Shown: positions 32,458 to 43,791 of the stretch, in pieces
How the letters are laid out: the number at the start of each line of letters is the position of its first letter
How positions within the stretch are numbered: the stretch's first letter is position 1
Assembly (NCBI RefSeq): GCF_033807715.1
Contig: NC_084610.1
Coordinates: forward strand, 797,001 to 861,000
DNA: 64,000 nt
Source: Cololabis saira
Lineage: Eukaryota; Chordata; Actinopteri; Beloniformes; Belonidae
Direction of reading: 5' to 3'
Notes under the pieces: generated by a model
The model's database searches: none
Told to the model about the DNA's origin: nothing
Seen by the model: the letters and a program-made list of their open reading frames with translations, nothing else
Position numbers and translations under genes: made by a program

Positions 32458-35400
32458 TCAGACGGCGGCCGAGTGCTTCCCCCCGTCTCTGAGCTGTGGG
32501 AGCAAAGAAATGTGCAGTTTTTACCAAGAGTTCAGTGAAGGCATCGTAACGTTCACCTGGTGTCGTGTCTCATTTTACCAGAGCGGGGTCAGCGAGGGGA
32601 TATTGAGCGGATGTTTACGATGTTAGCGGTATTCTCTATGACCTTGGCCAGCAATACCTGCTTCACTTCCACCGGTACAGAACGTACCGATCCAGTGGCA
32701 GCAGGGTTTATGTGGTGATGCGCTACAGCTTCTGACCCCTGAAAGGATTATTCCAGAGCTGAAACGAGCTCCTCCTCCAAGTGTTTGTGGAGTTATTTGG
32801 CGTGAGAACTTTGAAGATGTTAGCTGTTGCTGTGGTTGTTGGAGAGAACGCGTCCCTAAAGCTGGGCAGACACTGTGCGATATTTTAAATAGTTTGATTC
32901 AGCCCAATCTCACACTGCACGACTGAGTTCGAAAGTTCACAGCCAAAGTTCACAGCCCACGATTAATGGTCTCACACTGTACGACCCAACGCTCTGATGC
33001 TCCGTCTGCTCACACTATACGTTCATAATCCTCCCGTCTGCTCACACTATACGATCATAATCCTCCCGTCTGCTCACACTATACGTTCATAATCCTCCCG
33101 TCTGCTCACACTATACGATCATAATCCTCCCGTCTGCTCACACTATACGTTCATAATCCTCCCGTCTGCTCACAATATACAATCATAATCCTCACGTCTG
33201 CTCTCACTATACGATCATAATCCTCACGTCTGCTCACACTATACGATCATAATCCTCCCGTCGGAGCTCTGCGTACTGGAACTCGAGGCCGGTTTTGGGG
33301 CAGGGGGTGGCTGTGTCCACCCAAACGTGCGTCCTGCCCACCGGATCAAAGGTTATGGGGATCCTTTATTTTTTTATAATTTTATATATATAAAAAAAAA
33401 TCCCAAAATATCTGTACCATTTCTGATTGGGTGGGCACTGCGCATCATTTTTAGACACAACAATGAACGCATACCGCAAAAGTTGTGTCTCAGCGGAGGA
33501 ACCCGACGTCCCAGCAAAATGAGAATCAGAAGTTCAGAACAGCACACACTGAAGGCTGATTTATTGTTCCGCGTTACACCAACGCAGAGCCTACGGCGTA
33601 GGGTACACAGCGTCACGCCCTGTACGGTGCGGGTCCCCGCGTGCCCTACGCCGTATGGTTGGGCAGACGTGGGAAATGCGGCCTTTTTTTCTGCTATTAA
33701 AACATGATTTGTAATGTGAATTTGCAACACTATAAACTACAAATAATAGTTTGTCCAAGTGCATGCTCTCTGCGAAAGGATGAGGCCAATCGGGTCGTAG
33801 CACGACCAGGATTTCAAACACGTTTGATTTTCTTGCGAGCACACGATTTGTGATCGGGAGCTCGTCGTGAGGTGTTAATCTCTCGTCGTGAGGTGTTAAT
33901 CTCTCGTCGTGAGGTGTTAATCTCTCGTCGTTACCCCACGTTTACTGCACGAGGCACGACCAACGATTGGATCGAAATCCGGCCCGATCCAAAAAATAGT
34001 CGCACGACTGGAAAATCGTCTCAAAACGAGCCGATAATCGCACAGTGTCTGCCCGGGTTAATGCAGCCTCAGGTGTAGAGGGACACTGTCAAGGTGGCAG
34101 ATGGAGGCTGCTGGTTAAGAAACCACGGGATGCAAGTCCCTGTCTTGACCACTGGGAGCGCCGTCACTATCTCAGACAGATCATGGAGGGCAAGAACAAT
34201 GCGATCTGCTGTCCACACTGTTCCTTTCTGGCAACCAAGCAGAAGTAATAAAAGCTGCAGTTCCTTGACTGACCACCAGGGGCTCCAAAGGGCAGCTGAT
34301 CCCTTCCAGCACAAGTCTGCTGTGCAACCTGCAGTCCTGCTGCATGAGGCCCCGGCGGGTCCCAGCGGAGTCCAGTAGTCCTGGTTTCAGCTCTACTAGT
34401 CCTGGTTTCAGTTCTACTAGTCCTGGTTTCAGTTCTACTAGTCCTGGTTTCAGCTTTACTAGTCCTGGTTTCAGCTCCACTAGTCCTGGTTTCAGTTTTA
34501 CTAGTCCTGGTTTCAGCTTTACTAGTCCTGGTTTCAGCTTTACTAGTCCTGGTTTCAGTTAAACTAGTCCTGGTTTCAGTTCTACTAGCCCTGGTTTCAG
34601 CTTTACTAGTCCTGGTTTCAGTTCTACTAGTCCTGGTTTCAGTTCTACTAGTCCTGGTTTCAGTTCTACTAGTCCTGGTTTCAGCTTTACTAGTCCTGGT
34701 TTCAGTTCTACTAGCCCTTGTTTCAATTCTACTAGTCCTGGTTTCAGCTTTACTAGTCCTGGTTTCAGCTTTACTAGTCCTGGTTTCAGTTCTACTAGTC
34801 CTGGTTTCAGCTTTACTAGTCCTGGTTTCAGTTCTACTAGCCCTGGTTTCAGCTTTACTAGTCCTGGTTTCAGTTCTACTAGTCCTGGTTTCAGTTCTAC
34901 TAGTCCTGGTTTCAGTTCTACTAGTCCTGGTTTCAGCTTTACTAGTCCTGGTTTCAGTTCTACTAGCCCTGGTTTCAATTCTACTAGTCCTGGTTTCAGC
35001 TTTACTAGTCCTGGTTTCAGTTCTACTAGTCCTGGTTTCAGCTTTACTAGTCCTGGTTTCAGCTCTAGTCCTGGTTTCAGTTCTACTAGTCCTGGTTCCG
35101 GTTCTACTAGTCCTGGTTTCAGCTCTAGTCCTGGTTTCAGTTCTACTAGTCCTGGTTTCAGCTCTACTAGTCCTGGTTTCAGTTCTACTAGTCCTGGTTT
35201 CAGTTCTACTAGTCCTGGTTTCAGGTCTACTAGTCCTGGTTTCAGGTCTAGTCCTGGTTTCAGTTCTACTAGCCCTGGTTTCAACTTTACTAGTCCCGGT
35301 TTCAGTTCTACTAGTCCCGGTTTCAGCTTTACTAGTCCTGGTTTCAGGTTTACTACTCCTGGTTTCAGATCTACTAGTCCTGGTTTCAGCTTTACTAGTC

Positions 35401-38400
35401 CTGGTTTCAGTTCTACTAGTCCTGGTTTCAGTTCTACTAGTCCTGGTTTCAGCTTTACTAGTCCTGGTTTCAGTTCTACTAGCCCTGGTTTCAGCTTTAC
35501 TAGTCCTGGTTTCAGTTCTACTAGTCCTGGTTTCAGGTCTACTAGTCCTGGTTTCAGTTCTACTAGCCCTGGTTTCAATTCTACTAGCCCTGGTTTCAAT
35601 TTTACTAGTCCTGGTTTCAGTTCTACTAGTCCTGGTTTCAGTTCTACTAGTCCTGGTTTCAGTTCTACTAGTCCTGGTTTCAGTTCTACTAGTCCTGGTT
35701 TCAGCTTTACTAGTCCTGGTTTCAGTTCTACTAGCCCTGGTTTCAGCTTTACTAGTCCTGGTTTCAGCTTTACTAGTCCTGGTTTCAGTTCTACTAGTCC
35801 TGGTTTCAGTTCTACTAGTCCTGGTTTCAGCTTTACTAGTCCTGGTTTCAGCTTTACTAGTCCTGGTTTCAGCTTTACTAGTCCTGGTTTCAGCTCTACT
35901 AGTCCTGGTTTCAGCTTTACTAGTCCTGGTTTCAGCTCTACTAGTCCTGGTTTCAGCTTTACTAGTCCTGGTTTCAGTTCTACTAGTCCTGGTTTCAGCT
36001 TTACTAGTCCTGGTTTCAGTTCTACTAGTCCTGGTTTCAGCTCTAGTCCTGGTTTCAGTTCTACTAGTCCTGGTTTCAGTTCTACTAGTCCTGGTTTCAG
36101 CTTTACTAGTCCTGGTTTCAGCTCTAGTCCTGGTTTCAGTTCTAATAGTCCTGGTTTCAGCTCTACTAGTCCTGGTTTCAGCTTTACTAGTCCTGGTTTC
36201 AGTTCTACTAGTCCTGGTTTCAGCTCTAGTCCTGGTTTCAGTTCTACTAGTCCTGGTTTCAGTTCTACTAGTCCTGGTTTCAGCTTTACTAGTCCTGGTT
36301 TCAGGTCTAGTCCTGGTTTCAGTTCTACTAGTCCTGGTTTCAGTTACTAGTCCTGGTTTCAGTTCTACTAGTCCTGGTTTCAGCTCTAATCCTGGTTTCA
36401 GTTCTACTAGTCCTGGTTTCAGCTCTACTAGTCCTGGTTTCAGCTTTACTAGTCCTGGTTTCAGTTCTACTAGCCCTGGTTTCAGGTCTAGTCCTGGTTT
36501 CAGCTTTACTAGTCCTGGTTTCAGCTTTACTAGTCCTGGTTTCAGCTCTACTAGTCCTGGTTTCAGCTTTACTAGTCCTGGTTTCAGCTCTACTAGTCCT
36601 GGTTTCAGCTTTACTAGTCCTGGTTTCAGCTCTAGTCCTGGTTTCAGTTCTACTAGTCCTGGTTTCGGTTCTACTAGTCCTGGTTTCAGTTCTACTAGTC
36701 CTGGTTTCAGCTCTACTAGTCCTGGTTTCAGGTCTAGTCCTGGTTTCAGTTCTACTAGTCCTGGTTTCAGTTACTAGTCCTGGTTTCAGTTCTACTAGTC
36801 CTGGCTTCAGTTACTAGTCCTGGTTTCAGTTCTACTAGTCCTGGTTTCAGTTCTACTAGTCCTGGTTTCAGTTCTACTAGTCCTGGTTTCAGGTCTAGTC
36901 CTGGTTTCAGTTCTATTAGTCCCGGTTTCAGTTCTACTAGTCCCGGTGTCAGGTCTACTAGTCCCGGTTTCAGTTCTACTAGTCCTGGTTTCAGTTCTAC
37001 TAGTCCTGGTTTCAGCTTTACTAGTCCTGGTTTCAGGTTTACTAGTCCTGGTTCCAGTTACTAGTCCTGGTTTCAGTTCTACTAGTCCTGGTTTCAGTTC
37101 TACTAGTCCTGGTTTCAGCTCTACTAGTCCTGGTTTCAGTTCTACTAGTCCTGGTTTCAGCTTTACTAGTCCTGTTTTCAGCTTTACTAGTCCTGGTTTC
37201 AGTTCTACTAGTCCCGGTTTCAGATCTACTAGTCCTGGTTTCAGATCTACTAGTCCTGGTTTCAGTTCTACTAGTCCTGGTTTCTACTAGTCCTGGTTTC
37301 AGTTCTACTAGTCCTGGTAAGTAATGTTAATCACTGTCCCGGGTTAGAATATCTGAAATGAGGCTCTTTTATGCTCAGCGTTTGAAGGCGACTGAATTTC
37401 AAACAGAGCTTAAACCAGAGACGTTATCTTTGCTTAAAGCAGCACTATTTAACTTTTCCAGCTTAATCTAATCATCATCATTGTGATGGTACATCAACTT
37501 CCAACAGGTTTAATGAACCTCTGTCATGTTCTGAGGGGTCTGTATTGCCTTCACTGGCACTATGTAACTTTGAGGTGCATGGTAGGACCCCTGCCACACT
37601 AAAAAACTACACATTTTTACGGCTTTGACTGCTTTACGGCATACGTCACTTCCCCCTCCTTCCCGATTCGTAGTCCAGACCAAAATGGGCGGGGCGTGGA
37701 GCGCAGCTCCGCAGAAGCTGTTAACCCGTTGCTGTGTTATAGCTGCCGCAGCTCCACATAACAGACGTGGGGAAAAGGTCGCAATGGTTTAACTTTTCAC
37801 CACTTTCCTGCTCGGAGGCAGAACCACGGAGACCAAGTATCTGATATAACAGAGTAAAAGAGTGAAAGAGTCACTCACACGGATCATTCACACGGGTTTT
37901 ATTCCCCACTTCGCCAGCTAAACGCTGTTGCTGGCCAGCGCTTTGCGGTGCGATTAACCCCAATCTTCAGATAAAACTAGTTTGTTGAGGAAAAAATATT
38001 AACTCTATTTGTAGCTACAGAGGAAAAAAATAATCTCACGAGGAAAACAAAAATATTGCTCACGCCTCGGAGCCTCTTCCGCATAATATAGCAGTCAGAA
38101 AAAAAGAAGTAAGAGTGATACAAAGCATGTACTGTATGTTGTACTATTATATAAATTTATTGAAACACATGGCGAGTCAAACATTTACCAAAGCAGCTGC
38201 CAAACACTCCTAAACAAGGTAGTAAGACGTGGGTTGTGCAGAACTGCGGCAGTAAATCCTTACTTAAGAGTGGAGCTCCTCGTCGGAGCTTACAAACCCA
38301 ATTCCAAAAAAGTTGGGACACTGTACAAATTGTGAATAAAAATAGAATGCAATTATGTGGAAGTTTCAAATTTCAATATTTTATTCAGAATACAACATAG

Positions 38401-40821
38401 ATGACATATCAAATGTTCAAACTGAGGAAATGTATAATTTTAAGGGAAAAATGTTGTTTTTCAATTTCATGGCATCAACACATCTCGAAAAAGTTGGGAC
38501 AAGCCCATGTTTACCACTGTGTGGCATCCTCTCTTCTTTTTATAACAGTCTGCAAACGCCTGGGGACTGAGGAGACAAGTTGCTCAAGTTTAGAAACAGG
38601 AATGTTATCCCATTCTTGTCTAATACAGGCTTCTAGTTGCTCAACTGTCTTACGTCACCTTTGTTGCATCTTCCTCTTTATGATGCGCCAAATGTTTTCT
38701 ATGGGTGAAAGATCTGGACTGCAGGCTGGCCATTTCAGTACCGGATCCTTCTTCTACGCAGCCATGATGTTGTAATTGATGCAGTATGGGGTCTGGCATT
38801 GTCCTGTTGGAAAATGCAAGGTCTTCCCTTAAAGAGACGACGTTTGGATGGAGCATATGTTGTTCTAGAACTTGGATATACCTTTCAGCATTGATGGTCT
38901 TTCCAGATGTGTAAGCTGCCCATGCCACACGCACTCATGCAACCCCATACCATCAGAGATGCTTCTGAACTGAGCGCTGAAAACAACTTGGGTTGTTCTT
39001 GTCCTCTTTAGTCCGGATGACATGGCGTCCCAGTTTTCCAAAAAGAACTTCAAATCTTGATTCGTCTGTCCACAGAACAGTTTTCCACTTTGCCACAGTC
39101 CATTTTAAATTAGCCTTGGCCCAGAGGAAACACCTGCACTTCTGGATCTTGTTTAGAAATGGTCTTTTTTGACCCATAGAGCTTTAGTCGGCAACGGCGA
39201 ATGGCACGGTGGATTGTGTTCACCGACAATGCTTTCTGGAAGTATTCCTGCGCCCATTTAGTGATTTCCACTACAGTAGCTACTAGCATACCTGTATGTG
39301 ATGCAGTGCCGTCTAAGGGCCCGAAGATCACGGGCATCCAATATTGTTTTGCGGCCTTGACCCTTACGCACAGAGATTGTTCCAGATTCTCTGAATCTTT
39401 GGATGATAATATGCACTGTAGATGATGGTAACTTCAAACTCTTTGCAATTTTTCTTTGAGAAACTCCTTTCTGATATTGCTCCACTATTTTTTGCCGTAG
39501 CATTTGGGGAATTGGTGATCTTCTGCCCATCTTGACTTCTGAGAGACACTGCCACTCTGAGAGGCTTTTTTTATACCCAATCATGTTGCCAATTGACCTA
39601 ATGAGTTGCAAATTGGTCCTCCAGCTGTTCCCTATATGTACATTTAACTTTCCCGGCCTCTTATTGCTACCTGTCCAAACTTTTTGTGTTGATGCCATGA
39701 AATTGAAAAACATATTTTTCCCTTAAAATTATACATTTCCTCAGTTTGAACATTTGACATGTCATCTATGATGTATTCTGAATACAATATTGAAATTTGA
39801 AACTTCCACATAATTGCATTCTATTTTTATTCACAATTTGTACAGTGTCCCAACTTTTTTGGAATTGGGTTTGTACATTGTGCTGCTTAAAGCAGCACAA
39901 TGTAACTTTCAGCTTTTGTTGAGTTTGGCGGCTCCTTTGGACTAAAGCGGTAGTGCTTTACCAGTAGTGTGGCAGGGTTCCTACCATGCTCCTCAAAGTT
40001 ACATAGTGCCAATGAAGGCGATACAGACCCCTCAGACCATGACAGAGGTTCATTAAACCTGTTGGAAGTTGATGTACCATCACAATGACTCTGGAAATAT
40101 TAGATTAAGGTGGAAAATTTATATTGTTCTGCTTTAAACTAAGTTCACAGAGGCGGAGGTTCTGGAGGTTCTGGGAGTTTGCACCATCAGCTCTTCTCAT
40201 CTAACATGAAGATGCAGGTGCGTCACACCTACATCAGTGCGGTTACTGGGAGTTGAGTCCCCAAACTGAACTTTTTAAAGACTTTTACCAAAGCAGGTGA
40301 GCACTCACCTGCTTCCTCTGGTTGCTGAGGCAGAAGGTGCAGATGGGCCTGAGCGGGGGCGCGCTGAGCGCGTGTCCGTGCAGAATGCCCTGGTAGCGCA
40401 GGCAGGGCTGCTCGTCCCCTCGCTCCTCGCCCAGCAGCAGCACGTTGGCCAGGTGGGAGATGTAGCTGGACGCCAGCCGCAGCGTCTCGATCTTGGACAG
40501 CTTCCTGTCGGCCGGCTCGGTGGGGATGAGCGTGCGCAGCGCCGTGAACGCTGTGTTCACACTGTGCGTCCGGTCCCGCTCCCGCGCGTTGGCGGCCTGT
40601 CGTTGCCGGCTCACCCCGGGCAGACGCTCCTCTCCCCCGCCGCTCCTCCGCCTCCTCCTCCTCCTCCTCCTGCTCCCCTGCTCGGCCCCGGCCCCGGGCC
40701 CCTCCGCCGGGGGGCCCGGGTCCCTGCAGGGGCTGCAGCCGCCGCTGGAGCTGCCGCTGTCCAGCTCGTCCAGGTCCGAGGCGCCGCTGGCGCCGCTGCG
40801 CTCGCTGCTGGGGGACTTCAT
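32458..40821 (-). CDS. tcf15: bHLH transcription factor of the TCF15 (paraxis)/scleraxis group
   Basis: Exon 1 (40821 down to 40309, 171 codons) encodes a Ser/Gly-rich acidic N-terminus, an Arg run, then the bHLH domain [19 protein letters not shown] ... [20 protein letters not shown], and the C-terminal signature [24 protein letters not shown] and [10 protein letters not shown] favour TCF15 over scleraxis. These are nuclear E-box activators paired with E-proteins; paraxis patterns somites. A consensus donor GTGAGT follows the codons for QRKQ. A good acceptor (CTTTGCTCCCACAG) at 32494 opens a 12-codon exon, 32493-32458, reading [11 protein letters not shown] then stop, giving 182 aa, close to family length; this second exon is an inference. 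The start ATG (40821) has A at -3; an in-frame ATG at 40941 is an alternative. Many teleost TCF15 proteins start with an MxFAMLRP-like stretch, which is not evident here. Confidence 0.8.
33003..33260. repeat. 32-bp minisatellite, eight copies
   Basis: The unit CGTCTGCTCACACTATACG plus TTCATAATCCTCC repeats eight times. GTTCAT and GATCAT variants alternate in the earlier copies, suggesting that expansion passed through a two-unit (64-bp) step. Confidence 0.9.
33283..33660 (+). repeat. Composite repeat, copy without MITE insertion
   Basis: This block contains CGAGGCCGGTTTT, CCCAAACGTGCGTCCTGCCC, ATGATGCGCAGTGCCCACCC-type sequence (reversed here) and a Harbinger-like end (33552-33660). It is the inverse of 44826-45413, except that the other copy has a 202-bp insertion. 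It represents the empty allele of that insertion site (GAACAGCACACACTGAAGGC). Confidence 0.8.
33861..33931. repeat. 21-bp tandem repeat, about 3.4 copies
   Basis: The unit CTCGTCGTGAGGTGTTAATCT is repeated with near identity. It sits inside the TIR element at 32863-34056. Confidence 0.85.
34373..37318. repeat. Large 21-bp minisatellite (~140 units)
   Basis: About 2.9 kb of a unit AGTCCTGGTTTCAGTTCTAC plus T, with variants in the TTCTACT half (CTTTACT, CTCTACT, GTCTACT) and occasional shortened 15-18-bp units. Most units carry ACTAGT. Because 21 is divisible by 3, frames stay open: minus-strand 35599-34559 would read LVELKPG heptads and the plus strand SPGFSST; these are not genes. The array lies between the two proposed tcf15 exons. 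Confidence 0.97.
37438..40133. mobile_element. TTAA-flanked inverted-repeat element(s), interrupted by Tc1
   Basis: The left arm (37438-37600) starts AGCAGCACTATTTAAC after TTAA; the right arm (39891-40133) is its inverse and ends GTTCTGCT before TTAA. Shared landmarks are CATTGTGATGGTACATCAAC and CTGAGGGGTCTGTAT. A second inner end, GTGCTGC-TTAA-AGCAGCAC, lies at 39881-39898, so two related elements may abut. TTAA targets are used by piggyBac and Kolobok families. A Tc1-like element occupies 38291-39875. Confidence 0.65.
38291..39875 (-). mobile_element. Tc1-like transposon with decayed transposase
   Basis: Long inverted repeats (about 190-210 bp) begin TACAAACCCAATTCCAAAAA and end TTTTTGGAATTGGGTTTGTA, with TA at both borders; total ~1.58 kb is normal for Tc1. 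The transposase is on the minus strand, starting with [14 protein letters not shown] (39530) and a helix-turn-helix region ([20 protein letters not shown]). Later pieces such as [15 protein letters not shown] [13 protein letters not shown] (39090-39050) are in shifted frames, so the gene is broken by frameshifts. Confidence 0.88.
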
Positions 40822-41200
40822 GCTGCTCTGAGCGCTGCACCCGATCACCAGGGAGAAAATAGCTCCGGGGGCCGAGCAGCTGCCGCCGATCCGGTGACCG
40901 AAGGGGGCGAGCACCGGCCGGGCCCCCCGGCCCACCAGCATACCATAGCTAATGAATGACGGCTGCTGCTGGGTCACGGCCAGCCCGCCGCTAGGAGGGG
41001 ACAGGTGGGGCCGCTGGGAGGGGAGGGGGCCCGGGGGCCGATGGGAGGGGAGGGGACCCGGGGCCCGGTGGGAGGGGAGGGGGCCCGGTGGGAGGGGAGG
41101 GGGCCCGGTGGGAGGGGAAGGGGCCCGGGGGCCGGTGGGAGCCCGGTGGGAGGGGAGGGGGCCCGGGAGGGGGACACCTGTTGTGCTGGGAGGAGGATGC
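40300..41200 (-). promoter_or_regulatory. tcf15: CpG-rich island over tcf15 exon 1 and 5' flank
   Basis: The stretch is strongly GC- and CpG-rich in contrast to its surroundings, covering tcf15 exon 1 and about 400 bp upstream. No TATA box was identified. The transcription start cannot be placed. At 41003-41170 it includes a G-rich tandem array. Confidence 0.6.
41003..41170 (+). repeat. G-rich ~20-bp tandem repeat upstream of tcf15
   Basis: Units of GGTGGGAGGGGAGGGGGCCC repeat about seven times with variants. Each unit supplies several GGG runs on the plus strand. It lies 180-350 bp upstream of the proposed tcf15 start codon. Confidence 0.85.
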
Positions 41201-41437
41201 AGGTTAAATTCGGCTCCACCAACACATGACCAGCTCAGAAACCTCCAGAACCCTGAGGAAATAAGGAGAGAAATCACATTTGGAAATATCCAGCTTTTAT
41301 TGGTTCATCTGTTTACGAATTTATCAGAAAAAGTTGAAGCAGTGTGTAAAAAACAACAATCACTTCACTTATCAACAGCTGATGTAAACACGGATGGGAT
41401 TATTGGGGAGACTAATCACAGCTTTATTGTTTAAGGC

Positions 41438-41505
41438 AAGGCAAGTTTATTTTTATAGCACAATTCAACACAAGGTAATTCAAAGTACTTTACATGAATA
41501 TTAAA
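41438..41505. repeat. Fish interspersed repeat tail fragment
   Basis: AAGGCAAGGCAAGTTTATTTTTATAGC, then CACAATTCAACACAAGGTAATTCAAAGTACTTTACA, is a motif seen in the tails of many teleost LINE/SINE-derived repeats. It is short and non-coding. Confidence 0.5.
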
Positions 41506-41539
41506 AGCGTAATGACACAATTAAACAGTAAATAACAAA

Positions 41540-42880
41540 TAAAACTAGAAAATTTCCTCGCAGAAATTTCGAGAGTGCCACGGGGGGCTGCTGCCCATTT
41601 GTGTACATTGCTCTATTTTTCAGCAATAAAGGTGAAAGACTCAAAACTAAGTCCGATGACACCACAGACGACTCTCTATGTCAAACCGTTCAAAAGTTAT
41701 CGGACTATCACATACATATCGACCAATCAGAATAAGGGGCGGGGCTAATTTGCACCAATGAAGGCTAAGGTCAAAGGTCAGGGGTCAGATATCCCAGAAT
41801 TCTTTGAGGCGTCTCCATTTTTCAGGTTAAAGTATATGAAGTCTTTAGTGACCGAGTCATGTGACCAGTTCTGGCTGAGGCAATGAGTCAGCAGCTGTGC
41901 TCTGGTTACCACGGCAACAAGAACCTCCACTTCAGAACCTTCCGGTTTGGCTGTGAGAAAAACCCAGATTTTGGCTTCTGACAAGGTCTCAAATAACTCC
42001 GATTTGTGATCAAACCGTAGCTCGTAGCAGAAAAACGAAAACATTGTGAGAGACACAGAAGCGAGCAGATTCTGACAATCTGAATTTTATTCAGGTATTC
42101 CTTAAAATGAGTGAGTAAGCAAGCTCAGTGCGAAGACAGAGTGAGATTCTTTTGAAGAAAACGTTCGATTACATTACAGTCAATGGGGACTGAGACAGGT
42201 ATTGGCGCTGCTCTACCTCCCCCCTCCCCCCCCCCCCCCCCCCCCCCCCCCATCTGTTTAAATTTTGTGCATACCCCGCCTGTCAAAGTCACATTTTATG
42301 AATCCCAACACCTATGTCTACATTCTGACCAAAAATTATTTGTCTCCTTTTTACGGTTTGGCCGTGAGCTCGAGTTACAAATAAAAATTTGGGTTATTTT
42401 TTTACTGTTTCTCGCACTCTACCAACTGACATTCCGCACTCTAGGTTTGACGAAAAAGTGATTTCCAGTCCTCGTTTGTGTGCTCATATCTTGAAAAGTG
42501 TACATCTTAGGAAAAAAACAGTTCTGTGTTTTGGAGAGAATAGAAGTTTTCCTCCGTTTTGAAGTTTGAATGACATTTCTACGTGCAGGTATGAGAAAGT
42601 TAGGTGACTCGGAAAAAAGGTGAATTTTCCAGGGTTTTTTTTACGTCCTCCCATCCGCTTTGAATGGGGTTTTTTGGACGTTTTTTTTGGGAATAACTTT
42701 GCGAAAAATGGGAATTTCAACACCAAAAGTCATAGCACACTATTCCCGATCGAGCCGCACGTTTTGATATATGATGCGCCTACGTCCTACGAAATCTGTA
42801 GGAGTAGTAGCGAACCAAAATCTGTCCGGAAAATGAATAATAATAAACACGCAGGATAACAATAGATGCCCCGTGGCACT
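41540..42880 (-). repeat. Dispersed repeat family, copy 3
   Basis: On the minus strand, 41700-41575 matches 48570-48680 (ATAACTTTTGAACGGTTTGACAT, GGTGTCATCGGACTTAGTTTTGAG). The copy extends through non-coding sequence to about 42880 and includes a ~32-base C run at 42219-42250. The superfamily is not determined. Confidence 0.55.
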
Positions 42881-43454
42881 AATGATAAGAAAAGAGTTAA
42901 ATTATAAAAAGCACAAGTTGTTAAAAAGTAAGGGCAGTAGATCCGGCAGGTACATCCCATTATTAAAATGGCAAGAATTACGTTTCTATGCGGTCAAAAC
43001 GTGCAAGGACCGGGTGAAATACAGTATTACAAAAGTAATCTAACAATTCGTACGGTGAATTAAACCAATTTGACAATTCTATGCCACAATGCCTATTTCC
43101 AGGTCTTATTTCACACAACTGACGAGAATTACGTTTCTATACGGTCAAGACGTACAAAGACCGGCTCAATGGCTGATGCTTCTTTAAAGGGAAGCATCAG
43201 CCTCAAAGTCCTCCGTGATGTCATCCATGGGTGTCTGACGGCTGCTTTTCAACCCTTTTTCTCGTTGTTCTGAAACAAATCTGCCCAAAACTGCAGTGAC
43301 TGCTGGATCCAGCTCCTACTGGTTCAGTAGAGGAACTGCAGCCTTCCCAACTTCCTTGTTGACCTCATCCCGGGAGCTGGAATGTTGTCCGTACTGAATC
43401 TGATGTCTTTGGGCTCGGAGGCGTCTGGGGTGAACCATCACACGTGAAAACATG

Positions 43455-43600
43455 TACAGGACTGTCTCAGAAAATTAGAATACTGTGATTTTCTGTAATG
43501 CAATTACAAAAAACAAAAATGTCATACATCCTGGATTCATTACAAATCAACTGAAATATTGCAAGCTTTTTATTATTTTAAGGCTTTTTATTTTATTTTT
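43455..43600. mobile_element. Truncated copy of the palindromic MITE
   Basis: TACAGGACTGTCTCAGAAAA and the following ~130 bp match the left arm of 1358-1740. The right arm is missing; the sequence passes into T-rich DNA and then the TG microsatellite. Confidence 0.75.
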
Positions 43601-43629
43601 ATTTTTTTATTTTAAGGCTATTTCATGGC

Positions 43630-43791
<162 letters not shown>

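Larger units (their letters stand above)
32863..34056. mobile_element. TIR element with nested insertions
   Basis: TGGGCAGACACTGTGCGAT at the left is matched by ATCGCACAGTGTCTGCCC at the right. Between them lie a 32-bp tandem array (33003-33260), a composite repeat (33283-33660), a 21-bp tandem array (33861-33931) and many CACGA/TCGTG-type motifs. The target duplication is unclear. It lies in the probable tcf15 intron. Confidence 0.6.

Noticed and set aside
34559..35599. 346-codon minus-strand open frame of LVELKPG heptads
   Set aside because: It is produced by the 21-bp minisatellite. Frames are open on both strands, units vary freely, and there is no promoter, splice context or family resemblance.
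40081..40250. Alternative tcf15 second exon ending near 40100
   Set aside because: An AG-preceded open stretch exists on the minus strand, but it runs into the right arm of the TTAA element and lacks a good pyrimidine tract. The 32458-32493 candidate is better.
40952..41434. Gly/Arg-rich plus-strand frame upstream of tcf15
   Set aside because: It is a shadow of the GC-rich tandem array; there is no conserved protein pattern.
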